A stretch of 64,000 nucleotides of DNA from assembly GCF_003122365.1 (NCBI RefSeq), contig NZ_CP029254.1:2986501-3050500 (forward strand). Direction: 5' to 3'. The notes beneath the pieces are model-generated. The model did no database searches and had not been told where the DNA came from. It worked only from the letters and a program-made list of their open reading frames with translations. The position numbers and the translations under genes are program-made. The DNA comes from Streptomyces spongiicola. GTDB lineage: Bacteria > Actinomycetota > Actinomycetes > Streptomycetales > Streptomycetaceae. Positions within the stretch are counted from its first letter, which is position 1. Each line of letters opens with the position of its first letter. Positions 8,476 through 17,340 of the stretch are shown one piece after another.

Positions 8476-10028
8476 CAGACCCCCGCCGCCTCTCGTGAGC
8501 CGGGCGCCGGCCCCGGAGCGGTCCCGGGCCCGGTCCGCGATCCGCGGGCGGGGACGGCCGGGCCTGCATCGGCCGGAGCGCGAGGGTCGGCAGAGTCGTC
8601 GGGATCTTCGGAGCCTGCGGAGCCCGGGCGTTCTGCGGGGCCCGGGCGTTCTGCGGGGCCTGCGGGATCCAGGCAGTCTGCGGGGGTGAACAGGCCGACC
8701 GCCTCGGCCGCATGCGCGCGCAGCCGGTGGACGGGGCCGAAGAGCAGTTCGTCGGAGGCGGCCCGTTTGAAGTACAGGTGGGCGTCGTGCTCCCAGGTGA
8801 ACCCGATGCCCCCGTGCAGTTGTATCGCCTCGCCGGCGACGGTCCGGAGCGCCTCCAGGCACTGGGCGAGCGCGAGCACGCCCTCGCGCGGGTCCCAGGC
8901 CGCGTAGTACGCGGCGGACCGGGCCGCCTGCACACACACGTACAGGTCGGCGAGACGGTGCTTGACCGCCTGGAAGGAGCCGATGGGTCGGCCGAACTGC
9001 TCGCGGCCCTTCACATGCTCCACGGTGCGGTCCAGCGCGGCGGAGGCCGCCCCGGCGGCCTCGGCCGCGAGCAGTGCCGCGGCGGTGCGGCCGGTGGCGG
9101 CCAGCGCGGCGGGCACGTCCGCGCCGGGGTCGTCGCCGAGCAGCTCGGCCGGGGTGTCGCGGAGTTGGACGCGGGCCTGCGGCCGGGTGTCGTCGAGCGC
9201 GGTCCACCGGGTGCGGCGCAGGCCGCGGGCCTCCCGTCCGCCGGTGTCCTCGCGCCGGGCCTCCCGGCCGCCGGTGTCCCCGCCCCGGGCCTCCCGGCCG
9301 CCGGCCTGGGGACCGTCGGCGGCCCCGCCGTCGGCATCCCGGCCGCCGGTGTCCCTGCGTCGGCCGTCCCCGCCCCGGCCGTCCCCGCCCCGGCCGTCCC
9401 GGCAGCGGACGAGGAAGAGGAGTGTGCGGCCCCGGGTGAATCCACCGGTGTGCGCGGCGACGAGGAGCAGTCCGGCGCTGTGCCCGTCGAGGACCTGCTC
9501 GGCCTCCCCGTAGAGCCGCCAGCCGCCGCGGCCGTCGGGCCGGGCCTGGACGCCCCCGGCGCGGCCCCCGCCGGCCCAGGCGCCGTCCGGGTCGCCTCGG
9601 GTGAGGGCGAGGGCGGTGGCGAGGGCGGCGCCGGGTACGCAGAGGGCCGCGGTGAGCGAGCCGTCGGCGATGCGGGGCAGGAGCGCGGAGCGCTGCGGTT
9701 CGGTGCCGAGCGCGGTGATCAGGGGGGCGGCCAGCGCGGATGTCGCGAACAGCGGCAGCGGTACGAGCGCGCGGCCGATCTCCTCGAAGGCGAGGGCGAG
9801 TTCCGTGGTGCCGCAGCCGGCGCCGCCGTACCTCTCGTCGAGGGCCAGTCCGGGCAGTCCCGGTCCGCCTGCCAGCCGTGCCCACAGGGCGGGGTCGTAT
9901 CCGGGCCCGGCGTCCGCGGTGGAGTGGCCGCCGCCGCGTCCCGGCGGCCCGGTCGGGACCCCCTTCGAGAGCAGGCCTCCCAGGGTGCGGCGGATCTCGG
10001 ACTGCTCCGTGGTGAAGGCGGCGTCCAT
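8475..10028 (-). CDS. Acyl-CoA dehydrogenase with repeat-expanded insertion
   Basis: 517 aa from the ATG at 10028, chosen because AGGGGAGCC precedes it and MDAAFTTEQSEIRRTLGGLL is the standard family N-terminus. Dehydrogenase landmarks: YGGAGCGTTELALAFEEIGRA, EQFGRPIGSFQAVKHRLADLY and QLHGGIGFTWEHDAHLYFKR, as in FadE28-type subunits of heteromeric actinobacterial enzymes. Two non-family stretches stand out: a GGDGRGGD/TGGREAR-rich insertion (residues about 205-265, DNA near 9235-9415) and a Pro/Gly-rich tail of about 70 residues. First gene of an operon with the F420-type reductase, divergent from the thiolase at 10198. Confidence 0.9.
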   Translation of the reverse strand: MDAAFTTEQSEIRRTLGGLLSKGVPTGPPGRGGGHSTADAGPGYDPALWARLAGGPGLPGLALDERYGGAGCGTTELALAFEEIGRALVPLPLFATSALAAPLITALGTEPQRSALLPRIADGSLTAALCVPGAALATALALTRGDPDGAWAGGGRAGGVQARPDGRGGWRLYGEAEQVLDGHSAGLLLVAAHTGGFTRGRTLLFLVRCRDGRGGDGRGGDGRRRDTGGRDADGGAADGPQAGGREARGGDTGGREARREDTGGREARGLRRTRWTALDDTRPQARVQLRDTPAELLGDDPGADVPAALAATGRTAAALLAAEAAGAASAALDRTVEHVKGREQFGRPIGSFQAVKHRLADLYVCVQAARSAAYYAAWDPREGVLALAQCLEALRTVAGEAIQLHGGIGFTWEHDAHLYFKRAASDELLFGPVHRLRAHAAEAVGLFTPADCLDPAGPAERPGPAERPGSAGSEDPDDSADPRAPADAGPAVPARGSRTGPGTAPGPAPGSREAAGV

Positions 10029-10047
10029 CGTGGCTCCCCTCATCCTC

Positions 10048-10060
10048 TGACGGTCCGTCA
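10048..10060. promoter_or_regulatory. Palindromic operator TGACGGTCCGTCA (regulon site 1)
   Basis: Perfect 6-1-6 inverted repeat, 20 bp upstream of the acyl-CoA dehydrogenase start (minus strand). Flanked by TC on the left as at the other copies. Confidence 0.7.
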
Positions 10061-10179
10061 TATTAGGGGAGCCGGCCGCGGATGCCCAGAGCGGGGAGCG
10101 CCGGCGGCGACCGCGCTCGGGCCGAGAAGGAGAGCGCACGGGGCGGTTGACTCCCGACGGCCGTCGCCCTCACGAAATC

Positions 10180-10192
10180 TGATGTACCGTCA
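10180..10192. promoter_or_regulatory. Palindromic operator TGATGTACCGTCA (regulon site 2)
   Basis: Imperfect copy (left half TGATG) within TCTGA...TCAG. It ends only 5 bp before the ATG of the thiolase-like gene, on the other side of the same divergent promoter region. Confidence 0.6.
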
Positions 10193-10197
10193 GCTAC

Positions 10198-11373
10198 ATG
10201 CCCAGGAGTCAGCGCCACCCGCGCAAGGCCGCCGTCGTCGGCATCTCCCTCTCGGACTGCGGTCGCGTCGACGGCCCCACTCCGTACGCCCTGCACGCCC
10301 AGGCGGCCCGCCGCGCGCTCGCCGACTCCGGTCTCGGTCGGGACGTGGTCGACGGTGTCGCCTCGGCCGGACTGGGCACCCTCGCCCCCGCCGAGGTCGC
10401 CGAGTACCTCGGGCTGCGGCCCCGCTGGGTGGACTCCACCTCCGTCGGCGGGGCCACCTGGGAGGTCATGGCCGGGCACGCCGCAGACGCCATCGCCGCG
10501 GGCCACGCCAACGCGGTGCTCCTCGTCTACGGCTCGACGGCGCGCGCCGACATCCGGGCCGGCCGCCGCACCTCCGACCTCTCCTTCGGCGCCCGCGGGC
10601 CGCTGCAGTTCGAGGTGCCGTACGGGCACACGCTGATCGCCAAGTACGCGATGGCCGCGCGGCGCCATATGCACGAGTACGGGACGACGGCGGAGCAGCT
10701 GGCCGAAGTCGCCGTGCAGGCCCGGGCGAACGCCTCCCGCAACCCGGACGCGATGTTCCGCGACCCGATCACCGTGGACGACGTGCTGTCCGGTCCGGTC
10801 GTCGCCGACCCGTTCACCAGGCTGCACTGCTGCGTCCGCAGCGACGGCGGCTGTGCGGTGCTGCTCGCGGCGGAGGAGTACGTACCGGACACCGCCAAGG
10901 CGCCGGTGTGGGTCCTCGGCACCGGTGAGCACGTGTCCCACACGACGATGTCGGAGTGGGACGACTTCACGGTCTCCCCGGCCGTGGTGAGCGGGCGGCT
11001 GGCGTTCGAACGGGCGGGGGTGGGGCCGGAGGACATCGACATCGCCGAGGTCTACGACGCCTTCACCTATATGACGCTGGTGACCCTGGAGGACCTGGGA
11101 TTCTGCGCGAAGGGAGAGGGCGGTGCGTTCGTGGAGAAGGGACGGCTGCGCCTGGACGGAGCGATGCCCGTGAACACCGACGGCGGCGGGCTCTCCGCCT
11201 GCCATCCGGGCATGCGGGGCCTGTTCCTGCTGGTCGAGGCGGTGCGCCAACTGCGCGGTGAGGCGGCGGGACACCAGGTGCGGCGGTCCGACGGCAGCGT
11301 CCCGGAACTGGCCGTGGCCTCGGGTACCGGCGGCTGGTTCTGCTCCTCGGGCACGGTGGTGCTGGGCCGCTGA
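10198..11373 (+). CDS. Thiolase-superfamily lipid-transfer protein (SCP-x/Ltp type)
   Basis: 391 aa, full length. The region where thiolases carry the nucleophilic cysteine reads DSTSVGGATWEVM, with no Cys, so ordinary acyl-enzyme chemistry is unlikely. Other landmarks: EVYDAFTYMTLVTLEDLGFC, NTDGGGLSACHPGMRG. It keeps the YDAFT tyrosine but has CHPG where the left-edge protein has YVHG, so the two are distinct paralogues. Divergent from the dehydrogenase/reductase operon, with operator copies at both ends of the shared 169-bp promoter region. The start ATG lies 6 bp from an operator and has no obvious Shine-Dalgarno, which suggests a leaderless mRNA. Substrate unknown. Confidence 0.88.
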   Translation: MPRSQRHPRKAAVVGISLSDCGRVDGPTPYALHAQAARRALADSGLGRDVVDGVASAGLGTLAPAEVAEYLGLRPRWVDSTSVGGATWEVMAGHAADAIAAGHANAVLLVYGSTARADIRAGRRTSDLSFGARGPLQFEVPYGHTLIAKYAMAARRHMHEYGTTAEQLAEVAVQARANASRNPDAMFRDPITVDDVLSGPVVADPFTRLHCCVRSDGGCAVLLAAEEYVPDTAKAPVWVLGTGEHVSHTTMSEWDDFTVSPAVVSGRLAFERAGVGPEDIDIAEVYDAFTYMTLVTLEDLGFCAKGEGGAFVEKGRLRLDGAMPVNTDGGGLSACHPGMRGLFLLVEAVRQLRGEAAGHQVRRSDGSVPELAVASGTGGWFCSSGTVVLGR

Positions 11374-11753
11374 CCGGCAGGGGCGCGCGCGGTGGGGCAG
11401 CAGCCCCGGACCCGTGATCCCGGGGTCCGGCGGACCCGGTGAACCGGAGTACCGGAGTACCGGTCTCCCGGGGCCGGCTCCCCCACGTGCCCGAGCCCCC
11501 ATATGTCGAGCCCCCACGTGTGGGGTCCTCACATGTCGAGTCCTCACGTGTCCGGCCCACGGGTGTCCGGGCTCACACCTTCGGCCCCCACACGTCCGGC
11601 CCTCGCGCGCCGGGCCCCACACCTCCGGTTCCCGCGTGTCCGGTTCCCGCGTGTCCGGATTCCGCACGTCCGGGGCCGGATGCGGCGGCGGCTGCGGCAC
11701 AGTGGGAGGGCGCCCACTCCCGCAGACCGTGCACGAGCCCACAAGGAGGCCCG
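11374..11753. repeat. 380-bp gap with degenerate CACGTGTCCGG repeats
   Basis: Between the thiolase and the F420-class PPOX gene. Words such as CCCACGTG, CACATGTCGAG and ACACGTCCGG recur every 15-20 bp from 11478 to 11675. One perfect short dyad (CCCCAC-GT-GTGGGG) sits at 11512-11525. No gene is visible. Confidence 0.55.
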
Positions 11754-12182
11754 GTGGCCCTCAGCCGCGAAGAGCGTGAGCAGTTCCTGGCAGAGCCCCA
11801 TGTCGCGGCGATCGCGATCGACTCCGGCGAGGAGGACCGTGCGCCGCTGAGCGTGCCGATCTGGTACCGGTACGAGCCCGGCGGAGACGTCTGGATCCTG
11901 ACCGGGCGCGACTCGCGCAAGCACCGGCTGATCGAGGCGGCGGGGCGGTTCTCGCTGTTGGCCGACCGGCTGGAGCCCACGGTCCGCTACGTCCAGGTCG
12001 AGGGGCCCGTCACATCGACGGAGCCCGGCACCGAAGCGGCGCTGCGGGAACTCGCCGGGCGCTATCTGCCGCCGGACAAGGTCGACGGCTACGTCGCGTT
12101 CGCCCTGAAGGACCACGGCGAGACGGTCGTGCTCCGGATGCGGCCCCAGCGGTGGCTGTCGGCCGACCTGGGCCGGGTGTGA
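11754..12182 (+). CDS. PPOX-class (split-barrel) flavin/F420-dependent oxidoreductase
   Basis: 142 aa from the GTG at 11754, which is preceded by AAGGAGG with good spacing; the longer open frame upstream is repeat DNA. FLAEPHVAAIAIDS, PLSVPIWYRYEPGGDVWILTGRDSRKHRLI and RYVQVEGPV are the split-barrel FMN/F420-binding strands of the general-stress/PPOX group. The GRYL...GYVAFALK C-terminus is typical. Ten bases separate it from the next PdxH-like gene, so the two form a small operon. The physiological substrate is not predictable. Confidence 0.88.
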   Translation: MALSREEREQFLAEPHVAAIAIDSGEEDRAPLSVPIWYRYEPGGDVWILTGRDSRKHRLIEAAGRFSLLADRLEPTVRYVQVEGPVTSTEPGTEAALRELAGRYLPPDKVDGYVAFALKDHGETVVLRMRPQRWLSADLGRV

Positions 12183-12192
12183 TGATCGGGCC

Positions 12193-12882
12193 ATGACGCA
12201 CGAGTCCGGCGGCGACGCCACCGCACGGCAGTTCCGCGAGCTGCTCAGAACACTCAGGGTATGGGACACGGACCTGCCGTCCTTCGAGCCGGACGCGGCC
12301 CCCGCCGGGCCGCTGCCGCTGTTCCACCGCTGGTTCGTGGAGGCGGCCGCCGCCGGGCAGCCCGAGCCCCACACCATGACCCTCGCGACCGTTGACGGGG
12401 ACTCCCGCCCCGACCTGAGGACGCTGATCCTGCACGGCGCGGACGCCCGCGGCTGGCACTTCGCCTCGCACGCCACCAGCGCCAAGGGCCGCCAGCTCGC
12501 GGCCCGTCCGGAGGCCGCCCTCGGCTTCTACTGGCCCGTGCACGGCCGTCAGGTGCGCGTCCGCGGCCGGGTCGTGGCGGGCACCCCGGAGGAGGCGTAC
12601 GCCGATCTGCACGTCCGGTCCACCGGAGCCCTGGCGGCGGCACTCGTCGGCCGGCAGAGCGAGGTCCTCGGCTCGCAGGACGAGTTGCGGCGCGCGAGCG
12701 CGGCCGCCTGGGAGCGGGCGGAAGCCCGGCCGGAGGCGATGGCGGAGACCTGGACGGTGTACGTGCTCGTCCCGTCCGAGGTCGAGTTCTTCCAGGGGGA
12801 CGCCCGCCGCCGGCACGTCCGACTGCGCTACCGGAGGGACGGCGACACGGACGCGTGGGCTCGGGAGCTGCTGTGGCCCTGA
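12193..12882 (+). CDS. Pyridoxamine 5'-phosphate oxidase-like FMN protein (PdxH/PhzG family)
   Basis: 229 aa. TMTLATVDGDSRPDLRTLILHG and GWHFASHATSAKGRQLAARPEAALGFYWP are the FMN-binding strands, and the C-terminus EVEFFQGDARRRHVRLRYRRD...WARELLWP is the PdxH dimerisation tail. Length matches PdxH (about 215-230). Family members either oxidise pyridoxamine/pyridoxine phosphate or, as PhzG, late phenazine intermediates. Several residues that hold PLP in PdxH are changed (FQG for WQG), so I would not assign pdxH. Cotranscribed with the preceding split-barrel gene. Confidence 0.85.
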   Translation: MTHESGGDATARQFRELLRTLRVWDTDLPSFEPDAAPAGPLPLFHRWFVEAAAAGQPEPHTMTLATVDGDSRPDLRTLILHGADARGWHFASHATSAKGRQLAARPEAALGFYWPVHGRQVRVRGRVVAGTPEEAYADLHVRSTGALAAALVGRQSEVLGSQDELRRASAAAWERAEARPEAMAETWTVYVLVPSEVEFFQGDARRRHVRLRYRRDGDTDAWARELLWP

Positions 12883-13173
12883 CCCCGATCCGGTCCCGTC
12901 CTCCGGTAGGCCGAAGCACGGGCGGCGGTCGGCGGGCCGCGGGCGCTTCCCGCGCACGTTCCGTAGGGACATCCGGGGGGACTTCGGGCCGTGTCGTCCG
13001 GGCTCGGGAGCGGGCCGCGCCGACTTCCCCGGACCGGTTGACCGCGCATTCCACCGGTACACCGGCAGGGCCTGCCCGCCGGGAGTCCGGGGCCGCGAAC
13101 GGCCCCGGCGTCCTGGGACGGGAGCGGGATCACCGGACCCGGTCCGCGGAAGCCGGGGCGGCTCAGCCGGTGC

Positions 13174-14064
13174 TCAGACCGCCGGGACGGTCAGGGAGTA
13201 GGACTTCGCGGCCGGCGCGCTCGCGGTGTTGGGGCTGGTCGATACCTGGACGTCGAAGTTCGCGCCGTAGGTGGCCCGGTAGGTCCCCGCGCCCTTGAAG
13301 CTCAGGGCCTTCTTCGCCGCGTTCAGGGTGAAACCGCCGGGCAGCGCGGGAGCCGGCTTGCCGCCCCAGGTCTTGCCGGTCTTCTGGATGTCGGCGAGCG
13401 TGACGTACAGCGGCTCGTTGGAGGAGACACAGGCGCCGCCACTGCACTGCCACTGCTCGAACGTGCCGCCGAGGTCGGTGGACAGGTCGACGTTGCCGGT
13501 CGCTATGGCCTGCTGGAGGCGGACGGTGACCGTGGCGGTGGAGTGCGCCGGGACCACGATGTTCTGCGAGGGCGCCGTGTAGCTGACGCTCTGCGACTGC
13601 GAGGTGGTGTTGGAGTCGCTGAAGCTCCACGTCGTGGTGAGCTCGGTGCCCATGTGCACCGCCTTGCCCATGTCGACCGAGGCCGACACCTTGTTCGCGA
13701 CGCTCACACCCTTGGTGACCGTGTTCGTGACGGTGTCGGAGATGCTCTTGGTGAAACTCTCGCTGGTCATGGTGAGCGGGGCGTCGGTGGTGTTCTTCAG
13801 GGTCGACGTCCCCACGAACCACAGGTCGCCCAGGCTGACCGAGGGGTCCCCCACGACGGTCACCGTGGTGTTGGAGTTCGTGACCTTGCCCGTCTTCGCA
13901 TAAGTGAGAATACCCACCTGATCCTTGATCACGTTTTCCAGGTTGGTGACCCCCAGGGTGTCCGCCTGTGCCGGAGTGGCCAGCAGGACGGACATCACCA
14001 CCGCCGAGGCGGTCAGCGGGTAGGCGAGAGCCCGTATGCGACGCTTCATTCTGTTCTTTCCCAT
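13174..14064 (-). CDS. Secreted ETX/MTX2-type (aerolysin-like) beta-pore-forming protein
   Basis: 296 aa. A signal peptide (KRRIRALAYPL, hydrophobic VVMSVLLA, cleavage after PAQA) gives a mature protein beginning DTLGVTN. Residues 85-175 are Ser/Thr-rich with alternating polarity (SFTKSISDTVTNTV, TTWSFSDSNTTSQSQSVSY), like the membrane-insertion hairpin of epsilon-toxin/Mtx2 proteins, followed by the characteristic PSQNIVVPAHSTATVTVRLQ strand. Two cysteines (CSGGAC) may pair. Known members punch pores in eukaryotic membranes; target and activity here are inferred. Start at 14064; an ATG at 14049 is also possible. Codon use is less GC-biased than in neighbours. Confidence 0.75.
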   Translation of the reverse strand: MGKNRMKRRIRALAYPLTASAVVMSVLLATPAQADTLGVTNLENVIKDQVGILTYAKTGKVTNSNTTVTVVGDPSVSLGDLWFVGTSTLKNTTDAPLTMTSESFTKSISDTVTNTVTKGVSVANKVSASVDMGKAVHMGTELTTTWSFSDSNTTSQSQSVSYTAPSQNIVVPAHSTATVTVRLQQAIATGNVDLSTDLGGTFEQWQCSGGACVSSNEPLYVTLADIQKTGKTWGGKPAPALPGGFTLNAAKKALSFKGAGTYRATYGANFDVQVSTSPNTASAPAAKSYSLTVPAV

Positions 14065-14923
14065 CGACTTGAGTGCTTCCCCGCCCGCCCCGGCGGACGC
14101 CTCGTGATCGGCTCGCCGAAGGCCGCTCGGCGGCCCCTCTTTCGCCGGTGCTTCCGGAATGACCTCGTGGAGCGCACGGGGGCTCTCAGAGAGGCAGCAG
14201 GTGAGTCCCCCCTTGAGAATTGATCGAATATTAGCGAGCGATCTACGGGGAAAGGTAAAGAGCCGGCATTCACCCGGTCATGTTCGCCCCCCGTTTCCCT
14301 TACGCCGGGGATCCGCGCCCAAGCGGAGTACGGGACGCCGGCCGCCATCGGGACCGGCTCAGGGCACATTCGGATCCTGCCGCACATCCCGAGATTTCAT
14401 CCAGGAATAAATAATTGACCAATGAAACAAGATGCCCTCCCGCGCTCCGCCGTGCGGCACTTGAGGCGAACTCGACGGGTGCGGACTCGACGGGTGCGGC
14501 GTGAGCGGCGCGCGAGGCGCACGCGGCGCGGCCAGGCACGCCGGAGTCGCACGGGCTGCGCGGGCCCGAGCGCCACGGCGCCCGAGCGGCGGAGCGGCGG
14601 GCGGCCCTGGTGTCCAAGGTGGCGGGAGGCTTCCCGTGTCGGCTCGGCGACGAACAGGCAGAACGACCGCGAGTTGGAGGCCGACCCGGCCGCACACGGC
14701 TGGACGGAGGACCGGCGGCGGACTCCGGCCGGGATCGCCGAGCAGATCCACCCCCCGTTCGACTGCCGGTACACCCCGCGTGGAGTGAGGTCGAACCGCG
14801 GTCGAACCGTGGTCGAACCGCGTCGATACGCCTTTCAACACACGCCTCGATTGGCGGGAAGCCCCCTCCTGCCTGTGCCATCCTGGCCCGAAATCGTCAC
14901 TTTCCGTAGCGGGAGGCGTGGTC
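14065..14923. other. 860-bp gap without a recognisable gene
   Basis: Contains the toxin promoter region, with an AT-rich patch (14219-14260) and another at 14400-14425. ACTCGACGGGTGCGG words repeat near 14470-14500 and GTCGAACCG three times near 14790-14820. Open frames here are Arg-rich shadows with no plausible start signal. The gcvH-like gene's ribosome binding site (GGGAGG, 14911-14916) marks the right end. Confidence 0.6.
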
Positions 14924-15298
14924 ATGGTTCCGTCCGACCTCAAGTACACGCAGGACCACACGTGGATGAGGGAACGTGGCCCGGAGTTCGGAATCGGCAT
15001 CACCGAGTACGGCCAGGAGCAGCTTGGGGACGTCTTCTTTGTCGAGCTTCCCGAGGTCGGCAGGCATGTGATGGCCGGGGAGGCCGTCAGCGTTGTGGAG
15101 TCGCCCTCTGGGCTGATGCGCGTGCAGACCCCCAGGAGCGGTGTGGTGACCGCGGTGAACAGCGACCTGCGCGACCAGCCTGAAGGGGTGAACGCCGATC
15201 CGTACGGTGAGGGCTGGCTGTTCTTCATCAGGCCGGACAGGGGAGCGCCCTCCTACGGGTTGATCGACGCGGCCACGTACGAGGAGCTGTTCGGGTAG
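14924..15298 (+). CDS. Glycine-cleavage H-like protein lacking the lipoyl lysine
   Basis: 124 aa from the ATG at 14924 (GGGAGG seven bases upstream; a GTG at 14918 is too close to it). DLKYTQDHTWMRE, GIGITEYGQEQLGDVFFVELPEVG and the C-terminal NADPYGEGWLFFI are clear H-protein motifs. The lipoyl site, normally ESVKA, reads ESPSG, so the lysine that carries lipoate is replaced. It therefore cannot act as a standard H protein in glycine cleavage. No gcvT or gcvP is nearby; the gene sits in a lower-GC stretch, 288 bp before an unknown gene on the same strand. It may be a binding or regulatory relic, or have acquired a new role. Confidence 0.85.
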   Translation: MVPSDLKYTQDHTWMRERGPEFGIGITEYGQEQLGDVFFVELPEVGRHVMAGEAVSVVESPSGLMRVQTPRSGVVTAVNSDLRDQPEGVNADPYGEGWLFFIRPDRGAPSYGLIDAATYEELFG

Positions 15299-15586
15299 CA
15301 ACCACCGCTTCACGCAATGCCCCCGCCCCTGCGGTGACCACTCCGCGAGCCGGTAGCCGGCCGGTCCCGCGTGCGAGGTCCGAAGCGCCGGCGATCCGCC
15401 CGCGCCGCTTCGGTCGCAGTGCGCCCTTTCAGCGCGGCCTCTCCAGGGTGAGGACCGCCTTGGCGACGACGGTCATGCAGTTGGGGCTGACGCAGGATCT
15501 GCGGAGGACCCGCCGGCACCATGCCAGGGCCCGGCCACACCGAGAAGGATCGTTGTCCGATTGTTCGACAGAAGGAGAGCGCAGGA

Positions 15587-16792
15587 ATGAATGAGTCGCG
15601 CACTGTTGACGGCCCCGGAGTGAGCGGGATGGGGGTGGGCTCATTCACGAGCCCCGACGATATTCCCGAGAACGGCCTCCGGTATGCGGTTGCCCTGCCC
15701 TTCTACCAGAAGAACGGAATCTACGTCGAGAACGCAGGCAGAACCATCGAGGTGAAGGGAGGAGCCCGTGAGCTTACGATCGAAGAAACACGATCCACCA
15801 CCCAAACAATCCCGGTGGGTGGAAGCGGTGGTGACGGCGACTGGCGCAGCACACTCAAGTCCGTGGTGGGAATCGCCGCAGAAACGGCGGAGAACGCCCT
15901 GCGAAAGAAGTATCCGATCCTTCCGGACGGCGCGATTTCCAACCTGCTCGGGTTTGGTGCCAGCAGCGCGGATTCGGTCACCAAGCAGGAGAAGGTCACC
16001 TTCGGCGTCAGTGACAGGGTCAAAATCGTTCCTCTCATCGGGAAGACGATCCTTGCCCGGCCCGTGTATTTCAAGGTCAAATCCGTCTCCGACGAGTGGA
16101 CGAAAGAACCCGGTGGGAAAATGAAACCGGTAAGGGGAAGCGTCGTATCGGACGTCGTGGTGAAAATGGGCTGGATTCTGGAATGCCCCACCGCCGGAGG
16201 AGGAATGAGGCTCGCCCGACAGAGGCCGAGCGAGCCCAAGCCGGGGGTGGAATACGATTACATGGCCGACACGGTGCTCCACATTCCCGCACCCCCTGAC
16301 CCTGAAGTGGATGAGTACGCTCCCCCTACGGGGCCGCCCGATCGAATGGACACCAAGACAGGTGAAAACAATGTGCGGTGGAGCTTCTCCGGGCCACTGG
16401 AAAGCAGCGTCAAATCACTGGGCCGCGGGCTACGCGCAGACGGATTGAACTGGTCCCACGCTTATATCACGGAAGTTTCCGTGCAGTGCCCGCCGCCGAG
16501 GCACCAAGGAGATTCCAGGACATACGAATACTATCGATTCAGGTACCGCATGGAGGGAACAAGCCCAAGCTTCGGCGACTGGAGCTGGGGTGACCGGTCG
16601 GCGGGAACAGTGTCCTTCACCCGCGGGACAAGGTCGATTGACCCCTGGGAATCCGACCCCAAGACCATGGCCCAGCACAAGGGCATTCCCGCCGATGGCG
16701 GCGAATACAGATATCACTTGCTTTTCCATGTGTGCGCTGATGCCGTAATGGCCAAACCGAAGTTGCATGTAGACATCATTCCGGTCAAATAG
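15587..16792 (+). CDS. Unrecognised 401-aa protein in lower-GC DNA
   Basis: Starts at the ATG at 15587 with GAAGGAGAG just upstream; a longer frame from 15521 lacks such a signal. No signal peptide or membrane segment. The sequence is rich in strand-like, Gly/Ser/Thr- and Trp-containing stretches (IYVENAGRTIEVKG, WSWGDRSAGTVSFTRG). A helical patch lies near residues 85-110 (LKSVVGIAAETAENALRKKY). The C-terminus EYRYHLLFHVCADAV...KLHVDIIPVK looks like an edge strand of a beta sandwich. I cannot place it in a family. Base composition near 57-60% GC in parts contrasts with over 70% around it, which suggests recent transfer together with the GcvH-like gene. Confidence 0.8.
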   Translation: MNESRTVDGPGVSGMGVGSFTSPDDIPENGLRYAVALPFYQKNGIYVENAGRTIEVKGGARELTIEETRSTTQTIPVGGSGGDGDWRSTLKSVVGIAAETAENALRKKYPILPDGAISNLLGFGASSADSVTKQEKVTFGVSDRVKIVPLIGKTILARPVYFKVKSVSDEWTKEPGGKMKPVRGSVVSDVVVKMGWILECPTAGGGMRLARQRPSEPKPGVEYDYMADTVLHIPAPPDPEVDEYAPPTGPPDRMDTKTGENNVRWSFSGPLESSVKSLGRGLRADGLNWSHAYITEVSVQCPPPRHQGDSRTYEYYRFRYRMEGTSPSFGDWSWGDRSAGTVSFTRGTRSIDPWESDPKTMAQHKGIPADGGEYRYHLLFHVCADAVMAKPKLHVDIIPVK

Positions 16793-17130
16793 AATCCACT
16801 TGGGGAGGCTCGTGACCGGGTGCATCTGTTCGATCGTCGGCTTGCCCGTGCCCGTGTCCCCTCCCCAACGCACAACTTGGAGTTCCTGAAGTGCTTGGAG
16901 TGCTTGGAATGCGTGGGGAGCGCCTGGAGTGCTTGGAGCGCGTGCGGATGGTCGGTGTGGGCGAACGCCTCGTTCTTCAGGCGGCGGAGCTCCTCGCGGT
17001 GGAGGGCCCGGGTGCGGTCGACGTGGTCCAGGCGGATGTCGCGCCGGGTCGGGCGGCGGACCCCGCACGTCCCTCTCGGGGAACGGCTCCGCACGGCCGC
17101 ACCCTCGCCGAGGCGGACCTCGCTTTCCCG

Positions 17131-17340
17131 TCCTCTCAGACCTGCCCGGCCTGTGGATTCCGGGACGGTCCCAAGCCCCTGTACGTCCGGGAGTGGACGT
17201 GCGGCGAATGCGGCACCGTCCGCGACCGCGACCACAACGCAGATCGCCGAGACCGGATCGGGGATGGAGCCGCCGCGACGCTGTCACCCCGCCCTGTCAA
17301 CCTCGGCGGCGCATCGGCGGCCCCGGTTCTCAGCCCGGGG
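17131..17340 (+). pseudogene. TnpB (IS200/IS605) C-terminal zinc-ribbon remnant
   Basis: The frame encodes SSQTCPACGF, then WTCGECGTVRDRDHNADRRDR. This is the four-cysteine ribbon and terminal RuvC aspartate region (DRDxNA) of TnpB transposon nucleases. Only about 60 residues are left; the upstream DNA shows no RuvC motifs. I infer an eroded IS605-type element; no left or right ends were recognised. Confidence 0.75.

Noticed and set aside
14422..15183. Plus-strand Arg-rich frame upstream of and over the GcvH-like gene
   Set aside because: Composed of RRTRRVRTRR-type repeats from GGGTGCGGACTCGAC words, and overlaps a certain gene in another phase.
16714..17235. Minus-strand frame with ALHREELRRLKNEAFAHTD
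   Set aside because: Looked protein-like for about 30 residues but runs into a TTGGAGTGC repeat and overlaps the TnpB remnant; no family could be recognised.
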